Source of the DNA: Acanthosoma haemorrhoidale
Taxonomy: Eukaryota > Arthropoda > Insecta > Hemiptera > Acanthosomatidae
Length of the DNA stretch: 64,000 bases
NCBI GenBank assembly: GCA_930367205.1
Contig: OV884012.1
Span: forward strand, 34,630,796 to 34,694,795
Reading direction: 5' to 3'
Numbering within the stretch: the stretch's first letter is position 1; each line of letters begins with the position of its first letter. The notes beneath the pieces were generated by a model that was not told the DNA's origin, searched no databases, and saw only the letters and a list, made by a program, of their open reading frames with translations. The position numbers and the translations under genes were made by a program. This document shows, piece by piece, positions 1 through 11,934 of this stretch.

Positions 1-1440
1 AAATTCCTTCGCCTATGAATGCTGTATCGTATGCTATAATTATATAAATATAAATTTCTTCTACCTGAAATAAATGTTAGGCTGATTAAATTAAGGTGTT
101 TAATTATTATGATGAGAATTAAGATTATTACTGATTACTATAGTAACAGGTTTTTGGGGAAATTCCTAAAAATGATAATTTTTACCAATGGTAAGTAGTT
201 CTTACCTTCCATGTTCTGTTCTTCCTTCAATCCTCTAGCTACCTCACATCTACATCGCTTCCTCTACATCGCCGTCCATTGACCTCTTCGCTGGGGGTCC
301 TATTTCCTATCTATAATATCTAAACTATTAAAGGATAGTTTCAACCTTTAGTTTAGTATATATAAGTTCTCTGTAAGTGCTCATCACTTTAACAGCTTTG
401 ATATGTCGCACCTATAATTTCTATGATTCGAGGGCGGTAGTTGAAGTATTTAAGACCTTAAATCCTTAGAACACACCTCACTAAACACTACTTTGTGTTT
501 ATCGCGTAATTTATGTCTTAAACAACATGTTTAAAAAAATAACATGGCAAGTTGTGCTCAAATGTCTTACCAAATAACTTAATTCAAATAATGTAATTCA
601 GCAAGCTATAAGTGTCTTTTTAAAAATTAAAAGCTACTCAAACTTTTAACAACAACAATCTTGAGGTACAAACAACCGCTGACTTGACAGATTCTAGTAC
701 TTTAACGGTGTAATGTAATGTGAATTAAACAATAAATCTAAAGTAATAATAATACAATATCATTTTCATTTTAGCCTGTGTTTATTAGAAATTTGTTAGT
801 TTATAAACATGAAAAAAGTTAGCGTTAAAAGCGGAGTTACTATGAGAAACATCGAGAAATGTTGCGAAATTCAATTGGACATTAAAATAAATAAGTATAC
901 GTCTTTACATGTTAAAGTTTCAAGAGATTCATTTTAAAAAATTGCACATATAGCAACTAGGATTAGCTATATAAATACTCACCATATTTTTATATTGATT
1001 TTATTAAAATCATTTTACAATGAAAGTGTTTGAGAAGTGAGAAGTCATATTCTTCCTCTAAGCCCTTACAAGGAAAGCTTTGAAAGAAATTGAAAAACAA
1101 AATCAATCGGTGCTGTCCCAATTAAGTAAGCCGGTTTGAATTTTAGGAATTTACCTTCTAACTCTCAGTAGACCTATGTTTCAATTTAGAGTATAAAAAG
1201 TACAGAAAACTAATTTTTATCATCAATAATAATAGTTGCTTATTACGTCACAAATGCACATAAATTTTGAAAGTTTTACTGGTTCTGATCAGAAAATTAA
1301 ATGGTAGGAGAATCGACTATTTATATATCAGAAAACTATTTTGTCATAGAGAAAAGAGTATATGTTGCTTTTTTTAACATCCCTTATAGTATAAAAACAT
1401 CCCTAAAAAAAAACCTGATGTTCAAGAGGCGATCATATCA
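1..1440. other. AT-rich spacer, no gene seen
   Basis: No reading frame, RNA gene or repeat boundary is recognisable here. The sequence is AT-rich with short A and T runs. It may be intergenic or intronic; nothing separates these possibilities. Confidence 0.6.
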
Positions 1441-1451
1441 AACGATTATGT

Positions 1452-1680
1452 TGTTGGAATGTAGCAGACATACAGGCGGGCAAGGCAGGTGCATATTTGT
1501 TGCGTTGTTGAGTCCAAAGCGAGGGGTACGACGCCTGTTGATATCCCGCTGGGTATTGTTATTGAATAATAAAGGATGGGTTGTATTGTGCAAGCGTCTG
1601 GAGTTGTTTTGTAGCAAGGCTTCGCGGGGCGTCCACTTGCTCTGTCATCCCAGCAATGTATACAAACACATTCTATATAA
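1452..1680. other. GC-richer island, unrecognised
   Basis: This patch is clearly less AT-rich than its flanks. It stays open in overlapping frames on both strands (about 129 codons on the plus strand, about 104 on the minus), which usually means composition rather than coding. It begins TGTTGGAATG and contains AATAAA near 1570, features of some LTRs, but I find no matching terminus and no flanking 5-bp duplication. It is probably an old repeat fragment. Confidence 0.3.
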
Positions 1681-1759
1681 GATCTTATAGATAATCTTAT
1701 ATGTAAATTATTACCAATATATATATTTTGTTTATTTACTATTGCATAAAAAACATACA

Positions 1760-3685
1760 AAAATACTAGATGATCCAGGAATCAATATGGTTTTTAATTT
1801 TAATAAACCAATTTAAATGGTTTTTAAGGTTCCTAGCGATTATATAGTCGTGTTTAAAATTTTGGGTGATTGAATAATTTTGTCATTATAATATTATTGT
1901 TGTTATGTAACTATCGTTGAACATACAGACATATCCCCTCAGTGAAAGTCAAAATTCTCACTTCACCTCGGTAATAATATTAACTTAAATGTTAGAAATA
2001 TTTCACTAGCTATTAATAATTTTGAAAATTAATAAATTATTTCTAAGGACATCATAGTGTATCAGTGAGGAGGTCCTTTTTACATGATAGTAATTAGTGA
2101 AGATGATGGGGATTATTTGGTAAATTATTAGTTTTGTATATCCATAACATTGTATTGATAGACAGCTGTTATTGAATAACTGTAAATTTTTACTTGTAAT
2201 TGCTGTCTAGTAAATTATTAATGTTTTGCGATTTAATAGTAAGTGATTTGGTAATGGATAGATCCTGATTGGCGGGTTTGAAAAAATGTTAGAAAAAATA
2301 TCTATAAAGTCATGAATTCCTATGCTTGTTTGTTTATTAGCTGAGTTGTTCCTTGCTCGAATTCAGTACTTAAGCTTCCCTTCCATTAAATATAATTTAT
2401 CTGATTTATGGACAATTAGTTATAAAGGAACTAACTAAACTGGTTTTATTAAATACACACGTTAAAAAAAAACGATGTATAAAAAAAAAATCGGAAGAGG
2501 TTTAGAAAGTTTTTTTTTTTTTTTTTTTAACTTTTTTTCTTCTTGTAATCCGGTTGGCTTTAAACCGTTTTAATCGACGCCATTTCCATTGAAGGAATTT
2601 ATAAAACATACAACGGACGAATCTGAGTCACTCTTTAATTCTGTCCTGTCGAACCCCTGTTACTTCTCAACTACAATCTAATATCAAATAACCAAATCGG
2701 CTTTATGAGACATCACTTGGCAATAAAACAGTGTTATGAAGTGAATACAGAAGGAAGGAAATTAGACTTAAGGCAGTCTCGGTGTAACAAAAGCAGTACG
2801 GATTAAAGGAGACAGTAAGTTACCGAATTCCTGGTTTTTGACTTATTAGTTTCTGTAAGTATGTAGTTATATCAGTAAAATACTTTTAGGGGGTCTTTGA
2901 TCTGCAATAGTAACTTTATTTGTAGATCAGGCAATCAAGTCCTTTAACCTCTGTCACGTTTAAAACTGATGATCTGTCATCTCAATGCTTCTTGGGCTCC
3001 AGATAATTTATTCGGGGCAAAGGATAAAAGTTATGTTTAATCATTTTCTTAACAGGACATGACGTAATTTAGATGGACTTTGAATCCTTGTTCGACATGT
3101 AATGGTTTAGTTGAAAGATCTCTTGGTTTTAGATCATGTGGTCGGTGGTTGGAACCCAGGTTCTGTATCACTTTTTTTCTTTATATATTAATTATTAAAA
3201 CAAAGGGATTAATAATCGCAACAGCTTATTTGTGAACAGACGGTAATTGAGTTATAAGCTATAGGACTCAAAATTAGTGAAAGATTGTTCATGTCACAGG
3301 TCAGAAGCTATTTTAGATTTAAAGTACTGATTCTTTATATGTAATTGTATATGTTGTCCAAGCATCTTTCGGTATTGTTCATTGTTCGTATTTCATGAAT
3401 ACAATTTACTTAATAATTGACCCAAATTTGTATGTGGTATAATTACCTGGGATGGATGGATAGAAAATAATTTTGTTCGCCAAATGATATAAAATGACCA
3501 TCACAACATGACAAAACGAACAGTACTGTCACATTTAAACTTTATCATTTGGAACCAAATTTTGTTGTACTTAGGCAATTAAAATCTTATATGTAATAAG
3601 GGAAATTTTCCGAAAAAAAACCTTGATCTAAGTGAAATCTGTATTAAGACAAAGTTAATGAAACAAAATATATTCACATTACCTT
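1760..3685. other. AT-rich spacer with a poly-T run; no gene seen
   Basis: There is no recognisable gene. A 19-nt T run lies at 2510-2528, which could be the tail of a minus-strand retroposon, although nothing adjacent is recognisable. Near 3145-3175 a tRNA-like B-box (GGTTGGAACCC, two mismatches to GGTTCGANTCC) is followed shortly by a T run, like the tail of a tRNA-derived SINE. This is too weak for a separate call. Confidence 0.5.
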
Positions 3686-3689
3686 CACC

Positions 3690-4345
3690 CTCTGTCGCAA
3701 GTCTAGTTTATTTTAATTCTATTCCTCTTCCTGTATCCGAGACAGTACGGTACTTAGGCTTCCATCTCGTCTAACAACTGACCTGGAACCAACATACGAG
3801 GCTAAAAAGACAAGAACTAAACACACGCTTTGGACAACTGTACAGACTACTTCAAAGGACATCCCATCTCTCAATAGAAAATAAATTACTAATCTACAAA
3901 GTTTAAGTATAAGACAATCTGGACATACGGAATAGAGCTAAAGGGGACAGCAAAAAAGTCGAACATCAAGCGTATCCAATCCTTTCAATCCGAAGTCCTG
4001 AGAACAATAGTAAATGCCCCTTATTACGTCACCAACAAAACCCTTCATAACGTTCTTAATATACCCTACATTCTTGAACTCATACCTTCCGACTTTATGA
4101 AATTCCATAGTAGCCTATGCAACCACCCCAATGCCGTAGCACCACTCATTCTATAATCCTCCTCGGAGATTGAAACGGCAGTAGCCTCGTGACCTGCTAT
4201 AAATGCGCGCGGCTGACAGAAGAGCGTGGGGGACTTATATTGTATGAATGAGCGAGTGAATGATGAATTGTAAATATGGTATGAATAAGAACATTTATCT
4301 CAATTACTTATTGCCTAATAAGGCTGATTGTAATTTTAGCACAAT
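3690..4345 (+). pseudogene. Decayed Jockey-like LINE 3' end (family 1, copy A)
   Basis: This is a remnant of the C-terminal end of a non-LTR retrotransposon reverse-transcriptase ORF plus its 3' UTR. Conceptual translation across frameshifts gives VSETVRYLGFHL, a tryptophan-containing LTWN-like segment, THTRLKRQELN, RTSHLSIENKLLIYK and QSEVLRTIVNAPYYVTN. These correspond to the thumb and connector region downstream of the catalytic RT motifs in Jockey-clade elements. Stops and frame changes break every frame. The same segments occur in order at 16.8-17.8 kb, and the 3' UTR block (GTAAATATGGTATGAATGAGA-like text) recurs in all family-1 copies. The 5' end is truncated and an (AT)n array follows the 3' end directly. 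It is not functional. Confidence 0.85.
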
Positions 4346-4349
4346 AAAG

Positions 4350-4352
<3 letters not shown>

Positions 4353-4401
<49 letters not shown>
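4353..4401. repeat. (AT)n microsatellite
   Basis: A pure AT dinucleotide array of about 49 nt lies immediately after the 3' end of the family-1 LINE fragment. It may have grown from the element's AT-rich tail. Confidence 0.97.
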
Positions 4402-4404
<3 letters not shown>

Positions 4405-4409
4405 GTCAT

Positions 4410-6115
4410 ATCCTATTACTATGTAATCTATCCTTATCTGAAACTTAAAAAATCTATTATTATTAAAATGAAATATAGAATTTATATTTTAAAAATCTAT
4501 TTGCCTCCTCGGCTTTGGTTTTCTGACCATAATGAAGACATCCATAAATTGTGCCATGTAATAAATGAACATGGACAATTATAATATTCGCGTTGGGAAT
4601 GGTGTACAGCATTGTGTTATTAACCGGTTGACAGAACTATTTTGCGCAGAACGGCCCCCTAAATGGCACAGTGGCTGTATACACTGAGAGAACAAGATTA
4701 ATTATGCCAGCCCGGCTGCAAACAGTTAATTAGCTTGCAGACCGATATCCACTGTGCCTCCCGCCTCCTAATAACTGCCTCTCATGCCGGCTTATGTTCC
4801 CACTGTCTCTGGCATTAGTGCTAGCTAGAGCTGGTTGCCTCCTCTATGTATAAAGTATAATAGTAAAATAAAAATAATATAAATTAACACGATTAAGTAA
4901 AACACTAGCTAGGTCGATCCAAATGCATCTCTCTCGACTTGGAAACCTCTAGTTATCATTTCTCCTCGTCCTCATCTTATCAACCGATTCCTACAAAAAT
5001 AAATCTTGGACGTTTTCCCGTTCCCATTAACACGTACTTAGATTGAAAATTGGATGAAAAATGAACCTGTGCTTACCGAATGCATGAAGACAGGAGAAAA
5101 GGACGGTAATGTCATCAGACAACGTGGAGATAAGCAACGAACCATTGAGCCATTTGTCACTCGAAGAATTGTAACCTATTGTGAGTTGACGACGAGAGGT
5201 CGTGGTTTGGACCCAGCTTGCCGTTGTGTAAATCATCACCAAATGTCTCGAGCATCATCAACAACGAGAAACAGTACATGGGCAATATATTGTACTTCAA
5301 GTTAATGGGAAAAGTTTGATAGGAGAAATGTTCTATTTAGTTCAGTTTCTGATGATTAATTAATTATCAATGACCCAATTGGTAGAATTACCCTTAAGAA
5401 ATAAATAAAAGCGTTACCAACATCGTTGCTCTATATATGGATGATCGTGATTGGATATAACTAATTTTATTGGGGTGAAAAAAATAACAGCTAGTGGTAG
5501 CGTAGCCTCAAATGGCCTATTCTATTCTTCAAATGGCATCAAACTTGATACTGATCAAAAATGGTGATACTAGAAATAATCAAATCTTATTGGCTTGTTT
5601 ATTCATCGCCATATTGAATCACTCAAGTCAATTAATTGATAAGAGAAGAACTGTACACTATAAAATGGTTGTTTACATTAGAATCGTGGCAAATACAAGT
5701 GATACAATTCGTTTTCGGACGAAGCAACCTAATATAAACACCACCTTATTTCGCTGATATCAACCTCAACATTCTCCTGCTCCGTTACTAGAGAAGCATT
5801 TTTTATTTTCCACTGTCATTGTTAATGATCTGTATAATTAAACTAGGTTTCTGCTATTTGCTTTGTTTTGGTTTTTGATTATTACTCCTTAGTACGTTAT
5901 TTAAAAAGACGCTCTTGACAGATTCCCATAAAATACAGTTATGACGAGCTGTTAGCCTTGTTTTGGGCATGGTCACGGTTCTAGAAGAGCTCCCAGGCGT
6001 CATCGAAAGTAGTATAAAATAGTTCACAATGTAATAAATGGAATCTTTTAATTATAACTGTTTTTTTACGAAGGAACTAAATAAGTAAAGTATCGATAGA
6101 CCAGGACCTCTTAAG
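4410..6115. other. Spacer with a GC-richer island at 4600-4850
   Basis: No gene is recognised. At roughly 4620-4840 the sequence becomes GC-richer and loses the simple-sequence look of its flanks. It contains several TAATTA or ATTAAT homeodomain-type cores and matches no repeat elsewhere in the window, so it could be conserved regulatory DNA. Reading frames at 5054-5305 (plus) and 5027-5242 (minus) overlap on opposite strands and are probably chance. A tRNA-like B-box (GGTTTGGACCC) sits near 5207. Confidence 0.4.
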
Positions 6116-6852
6116 GTATATATCGGGCTCAGATGTCTGAGTCCCCAAGGTGGGGAGGAGACGCCCGCCGCGGGCTAGACCTCTAGCCGCCCGACGGTGT
6201 GCCCCGACAGTGCACTATGTTCAGGAGAAGAGGAACAGGGTAGGTTTATAAGTAGTTTATGTGTTCTTGGAATGACCACGAATTCACACTCGGTATAGAG
6301 GGTAGGCGAAGACCGTCTGGATCCCAAAGGCAAGTATGCACCGGAGAGAAGCAAACTGGATTGCCGTGAGAGACACTACTAGGTAAAGTTAGTAGGGGCA
6401 CGGCAACCGTCGTCCACGAGGGGGAAGTCTCTCCCAAGAAGGTGCTAGTTTTAGCGAGACGAAGGCAGAGATTCCCACTAGGAAAATGAGGGGCCTAACA
6501 GCGCCGGACTAAAACATAGTGAGGCTAGGAGAGAGAGATGCAGAGGTAGTTGAATGAGAATGCCATGGTTTTAGTAGAGCAGCAAGCGCCAGTGCAGAGA
6601 GAGAGCATTGTTCCAAGTGCCGGTTCTGTACGTTCTGGCAACTTCGGCCAGTCTCGCTGCTTAAATAGGCAGGCCAGCCTTGGTGGGGGTGGTTTCCCCA
6701 CCTGCGGCTGTTTCCCCCACTAGCTTCCCCCTCTCTCTCTTGCTTGACGCGTTAAGGTCTTTATTAATATATGTAAACATAGATAGATATTTTCTGGGCC
6801 GAGAAGAGGGGAACTTTATTATTCGTAATTAAGAGGTGGCCACAACAGTATA
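6116..6852 (-). mobile_element. Solo LTR of an LTR retrotransposon (copy 1), TSD GTATA
   Basis: This is a 727-bp long terminal repeat (6121-6847) flanked by perfect 5-bp direct repeats GTATA at 6116-6120 and 6848-6852. Read on the minus strand it starts TGTTGTGGCCACCTCTTAAT and ends GAGCCCGATA, close to the TG...CA rule with a decayed end. A TATTTAA box lies at 6667-6661 (minus), upstream of a CTCTCTCTGCACTGGCGCTT block shared with the copy at 62 kb, so the minus strand is the likely transcription sense. No internal region follows, so this is a solo LTR left by LTR-LTR recombination. Compared with the 62-kb copy it has internal deletions. The short frame at 6246-6437 (minus) lies inside it and is probably not a gene. 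Confidence 0.9.
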
Positions 6853-8090
6853 TTTTAACCAAAAACTTTATTGTTATAAAGGTAACAAAACATGAGTTTT
6901 TAGGCTAACAGGTCATGACTGGGTGACGCAACCTCTAGATCTATTTCTTGTGATAGCCGGACCTCTTATTGTCGATTTAAATAAAAAATGCATAGCACAA
7001 GTCTAAAAGTGGCAAGACCTTGCTGACTGTTCCGACTGAAATACGAACTTGACCTTTATTTGACCCAAAGGGGTTTGCTTTCCAATATTTTCTGTTGTGT
7101 TCGAAGAGATATAAAAGTAGTGAATTAATTACGGACAGACCCGATCTCACTAAAGAGTAGATTATTCAAAGTTAGATCATTTATCAATGATGATCGACTT
7201 TAATCGAATATCAAAGGCCTGATTGAAACCAGACATCTATCTTTCTATCAACATTTTTAGAAAAATATATTTAACAATAGGTCAAAACAAAACTAGACAT
7301 TCAAGCCGCATTTGAAACTAAATCGTTCGCTTGGAAGGAGGAATTTAAATGACTTAAAACAATACTATTATAAAACTAGTACGTTTTATTACGAATAAAT
7401 GTTACTCTTTAAACGTGAGCTAGGCGAAACTGAAAAATTGTTACTCAGAGTGTTGTTAGAAACACTTTGGGCTTTGAAGAGACCGTGGTGGCATTTATTA
7501 AGTAGATACTATTTAAATGAAGTAAAATTTGCAAAGGCTTTGAGAAGCTTCTTGGCACGGTTCAGAAGATCTAGGGTGAATCTTCTTGCTCCTATAAAGT
7601 AGAACCCAGTTAAAACTATCGGTAAAGTCACAAAGTTGTTTCAGTGCGGAAATAGCTTAGAACTAAGTCGCGTGGCAACGTCTATTTTCATCTCTTTAAC
7701 TCACCCACGTCACTTCAGGTTCAATACAGTGAACTTGATTACACAACTAATAACGTTTTAATTTATATTTAAAATTAAAATAATTTTCAATTACATTATT
7801 TGAAATTTAGCAAATTAAATTTTAAAAATGACTCCTGGACGGAAATTTCTATTGCAAATTTATTTTGTGAGCAGTATTATTTCCGCGCTTATTTTACACT
7901 ACACTGAACAAGTCGGGGAAAACCGCTATAACGAATTATTTTCAAACCGGAAAAAAAATGAAGAAAATAGATATGAAAATAAAATAACGAATTGATAAAT
8001 TAGACAAAGAGAAAATATTTGATAGATTTAACAATTATTTGAAGATATGATTATTAAAAAAAATACAGTAAACTTATGGTAACTATGGTT
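6853..8090. other. AT-rich spacer; one unrecognised 67-codon frame
   Basis: No recognisable gene. A plus-strand frame at 7399-7602 (67 codons, ATG start, leucine- and arginine-rich) matches nothing I know. It has no homologue elsewhere in the window and no visible splice context, so I do not call it a gene. Confidence 0.45.
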
Positions 8091-8091
8091 A

Positions 8092-8165
8092 GTACAAAAA
8101 AACCAAGTGGCACTGCCGGTATTTGAACCCGGGCTATATTGTGTATAGCTGACTACAATAACATA
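8092..8165 (-). repeat. tRNA-derived SINE-like remnant
   Basis: On the minus strand the text GCCCGGGTTCAAATACCGGC forms a tRNA T-arm: CCGG pairs with CCGG around a TTCAAAT loop. It is followed by CAGTGCCAC and a poly-T pol III terminator. The 5' half has no convincing A-box and no pairing acceptor strand. A related tail (GGTTCAAAAGCCGGCACTG) occurs on the plus strand near 31365. This looks like the tail of a tRNA-derived SINE, not a tRNA gene. Confidence 0.4.
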
Positions 8166-8169
8166 AATT

Positions 8170-11100
8170 ATAAAATGACAACCTAAAGTTATGGCAATTT
8201 GCGATGTTTTCAGAGAATTAATAACCATCGCATGGTCGAGAGATGTACTGCTGATGCGTATTACAGATAATTAGTTACTATATAATAAGTATTAGTAGTA
8301 CTTCCACTAGTATTACTAAGTAGATTTTTTACTTTCAAAATGTTATTATGTTTCATTCAATAATTCTCTTTATTTTGTTAAAAAGTTACATTATATTACC
8401 ATATAGCCTGAGATGCCTCTAAACCAATTCGAAAATAAGTACCCAACTAATAATAAAATAATAACTCCTTACTAACATGTTACAAAAAAAATAACAAAAT
8501 AATATAAGCTACAACTGAACACTCAAAACAGAAGTAGAATTATCTTCATGGTACACTATAATCTAGACGTTTTAACTTATTTGGTTACTATTGAATTATT
8601 TTATCGAATTTTCATCAAACCGTTAGCCAATGAAGGATGAATAACTCTATAGACGGTTTCATAAATTTCCTATTATATCTCTTCATTTAACTGATTGAAA
8701 AGTAATAAAACAAACAACAAAGTTGACATTAGCATTGTTGAAGGATATTTTTAAAAAAATTATCACTATTGATTATTGCCGGGTCTGGAGAAGTTTTTAA
8801 TCGTGATTGTAAGCATTCGAGGGCTTTTTAAAAGTAGTCATTATGGTCATATAAAGTCCAAAAACACATTACATGTTTTTATTCCAAACGTCTTGAATTT
8901 AATTTGAAAATCTACTTCATAATTCATCAATTTTTGAGGAGCTTATTTTATTATTATTTTAACGGAGTTTTCTATAGAACTATCAAGTTCCTTCAGGTAA
9001 AATTACATGTCGGCAGGAGACTTTTGAGAGATTATTGAATCAGAAAACCAGACGGACAGACACATGATGTTTCCGTTCTTGACCGCGCAAACGAAATACT
9101 AAAAAGACCCTCTAAAATGTCAATTAAAATTGTCTAAGCATTAGCGTTGCTGCCCAAATATGGGTCTGAGTAAAAGTTACTTGGTCATGAAATCACTAAT
9201 GTTGAACATTGTCCCATTAGCTCCTTCATTCCTCGAGCAGAGGATGAGGATGTGACAAGGCGGTGCTGATTTCAAGCTTTTCCTCCCTGCAACGTGAGAT
9301 TAATACCAATCCGACAGATTCAACTGTTCAGTTAGCATGGAGTTCGCATTCATGCCTTCTGCACTTTAACACAAACATTCGTCGTGTGAAACTAGAGGGT
9401 TGTTGATCCATTACTCCTTCACGTCACGTATTATGTAGCTTGGATAAATTGAGCTCAAGCGCAAGCCGTAAACATTACGGACATCTTTGGAGATTCCTAA
9501 CCCTCTATGTGGAATCCAAAGATACCTGGCTCAGACGAGAGGAGTGAAAATTATGTCGGAGTATTATTGGGAAATGTGACCTCCCAAGAATGAATCTCCC
9601 CCAAGTGGTCCCAAGAATATTAAACTCTTAGTTAACTTCGTGAGTACCTAAGCTGATTACCTAAGCTAGGGATTCTTAGTACTTGGGTCGAATTTCATGT
9701 TTTTTTTTTTAATCATTTTAGGTGAGTCAGCAGAAAGAGGGGTGCTTCTTTCTATTTAATGGCAGTTGTATATTTAGCATCTAATTTAATAATATTTTCA
9801 CATATTCAAAGAGCTCTCCTTCGGACAAATCATGTTAGTCATTAATTTTATAGTTACTCCAAATTTCCGCTGTCTTTTAGTTTCCACTATCATCAATAAT
9901 TATTAGCCAAAAGAAAAAAAAATTGATAACTTGGTGTTACCCTTATTGTATTGGGCTATTGAAAATCATTTCAACTATAAATTATCATAAAATGCCTAAT
10001 AAAATAGTGCAGAGCAGAATTTCCTTAAAGTTCTAATGTCACAGATTATTTGATTATTTCAAAACCAAGCCTATTTGAATTTGTATGAGTATAGAAGAGA
10101 AATGTCGATGTTAACGAGGCATCCGTTTTATAAGAGATACTGGTTTTTTTTCAAACTGATTTTTTTCTTTTTCAGAAATGAGGTGCGCGATACACAAGGC
10201 GTATACATTCAAAAAATAAATAAATTAGGCATTATAAACATGAGCGTAATATTTAATCTGAAGGTAAATTTGTGATAACTATGACATGAAAAACTGTTTA
10301 AAATAAAGCCGATCATTCATAATGATGCATGATTGGCTAATTTAATGAAGGATCAGAAGTAATAACATAACCTTTTGCGGGGAATAAATGAAAATTGACG
10401 TTGCCTCACTCCCATGTATGAAACTAATTACCAGTAGCCGGAAATAATAACAGACATATATTGGGATTAATAAAATGATTAAACCTTTTTGGCTCCGATG
10501 AGCCCTTTTCCCGTAAAGTGGCTATATTCCCAAATAAAGCTGCATTACAAAATATAATTATCTGATAGAACGAAAGCGTATGATCCTTTTTTGAGAAGTA
10601 AAATTACAAACAACGTAAATAAAAAACATTTTTTTTACACGGGCACATCCATTAATCGGTTCTGTTTGTTATCGGATAATCTAAAAAAAATTAAACCATA
10701 ATTAATTCCGGTTGATACTGGTTCTGTGGTTCGGCCGAACAAAGGATCACATAGGGTCCTAGTACTCTAATCTCATTTTTCGAACCTTCATTGCTCGTCT
10801 ACTCACTTTGAATAAATACAGCAGTCCTTTTTTGATTAATTTAATTCGTTTTGCTGCAGTTAAACAATGGATGTTCACTCCATGAAAAGTCCATAGCCGT
10901 TTGATATGTGCTGCAGCTAATGAACGTTTGATTCCTATATTGGACAATGAAGTAGATTTTTTATTAGTGCAAATACATGTTTGCTGTTATTTGTTGTTAA
11001 AATAACGCAGACACAAGATAATTAACTATCCATGATTCTCTTCTCACTTGCATGTCTTGCATATACAAACATACACGAAACACAGACTGAAGCAAAGAGC

Positions 11101-11645
11101 CCTGTGGCGCGACGATACAATGAGATGTGGTTCGGCAGAGAAACCTAACAACAGCTATAAAGGGGGAAAACAGAGCTTGGGTAACACTGAATGACTCCAA
11201 AGGAATCCCAAGTGATGAATACCCATCTAAGAACAGGAAATATTAGGCTAACCCATATTTACCTTCTTCTCAACCTCGACAAATCAGCTTGCAAGTGCCC
11301 TAATGCAATATTAACTAATATGATGTCCATCACATCATTGCCGTTACACAGAGAGCCGTTAAGTTCCTAACAGACCATCGTACTACTATAATGACTGGTA
11401 GCAATAAAGCAAGATAAATCTCACGCTGAACTTACTTATTTGAATAGGTTTAAATGGAAATGTCGTCGATGATAATCTAAATAACTGATGTGACGTTAAA
11501 TAAAAACAATAAAAAACATAAACCTTTGATATCCATTAATAATTACTAATAGTAGTGCGTCATTCCCGAGATGTAAATTATAATCATTTTTGGTGAAACA
11601 ATAGTGGCACATTCTGATTTACACCATTCCAACTAAGCAGAATAC
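8170..11645. other. AT-rich spacer, no gene recognised
   Basis: The stretch holds short frames only, for example 10759-10947 and 10997-11200 on the minus strand and 10075-10275 on the plus; none is recognisable. A somewhat GC-richer patch lies around 9180-9560. There are no retroelement motifs, terminal inverted repeats or RNA genes. Confidence 0.5.
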
Positions 11646-11649
11646 TTAA

Positions 11650-11930
11650 CCCGTTATTGGGAGTCCTGGCAACTAGTATTCTACCCTTCGGAGCGTCTGT
11701 GGTTCTCGCGTTCTCAAACAGTATGTACTATGACTATCTACCAGAAGCAGCTTGGAGGATCTCCTCGATCCATAGAGTCTTCTTCTTTGCTGGGGAGATG
11801 GCTGGTGATTTTGGGCTTTATAAGTGTGTCTATCATATTGTAAATACAGTACAAATAAGAGAGCGCACGCAATATTGTATATATGGTATGAATGAGATGA
11901 TTTACAATAATTGCCGGTTGTACGTGTAAT
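11650..11930 (+). mobile_element. LINE family 1, 3' UTR fragment (copy F)
   Basis: The block runs from GGGAGTCCTGG through GAGCGTCTGTGGTTCTCGCG to TATGGTATGAATGAGATGAT. It matches the 3' UTR of the family-1 LINE at 17.54-17.79 kb in the same order. No RT coding sequence is left. It is a decayed 5'-truncated insertion. The open frame at 11657-11929 runs along the UTR and is not considered coding. Confidence 0.7.
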
Positions 11931-11934
11931 TTAT

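Noticed and set aside
1452..1670. Possible small solo LTR (TGTTGGAATG start, ACAAACA end)
   Set aside because: No inverted or TG/CA-consistent partner end, no 5-bp flanking duplication, and no second copy in the window.
4260..4448. 62-codon plus frame through the first (AT)n array
   Set aside because: LINE 3' UTR plus microsatellite; no protein features.
8092..8165. tRNA gene on the minus strand
   Set aside because: Only a T-arm and 3' strand are present; no acceptor pairing, D-arm or anticodon arm.
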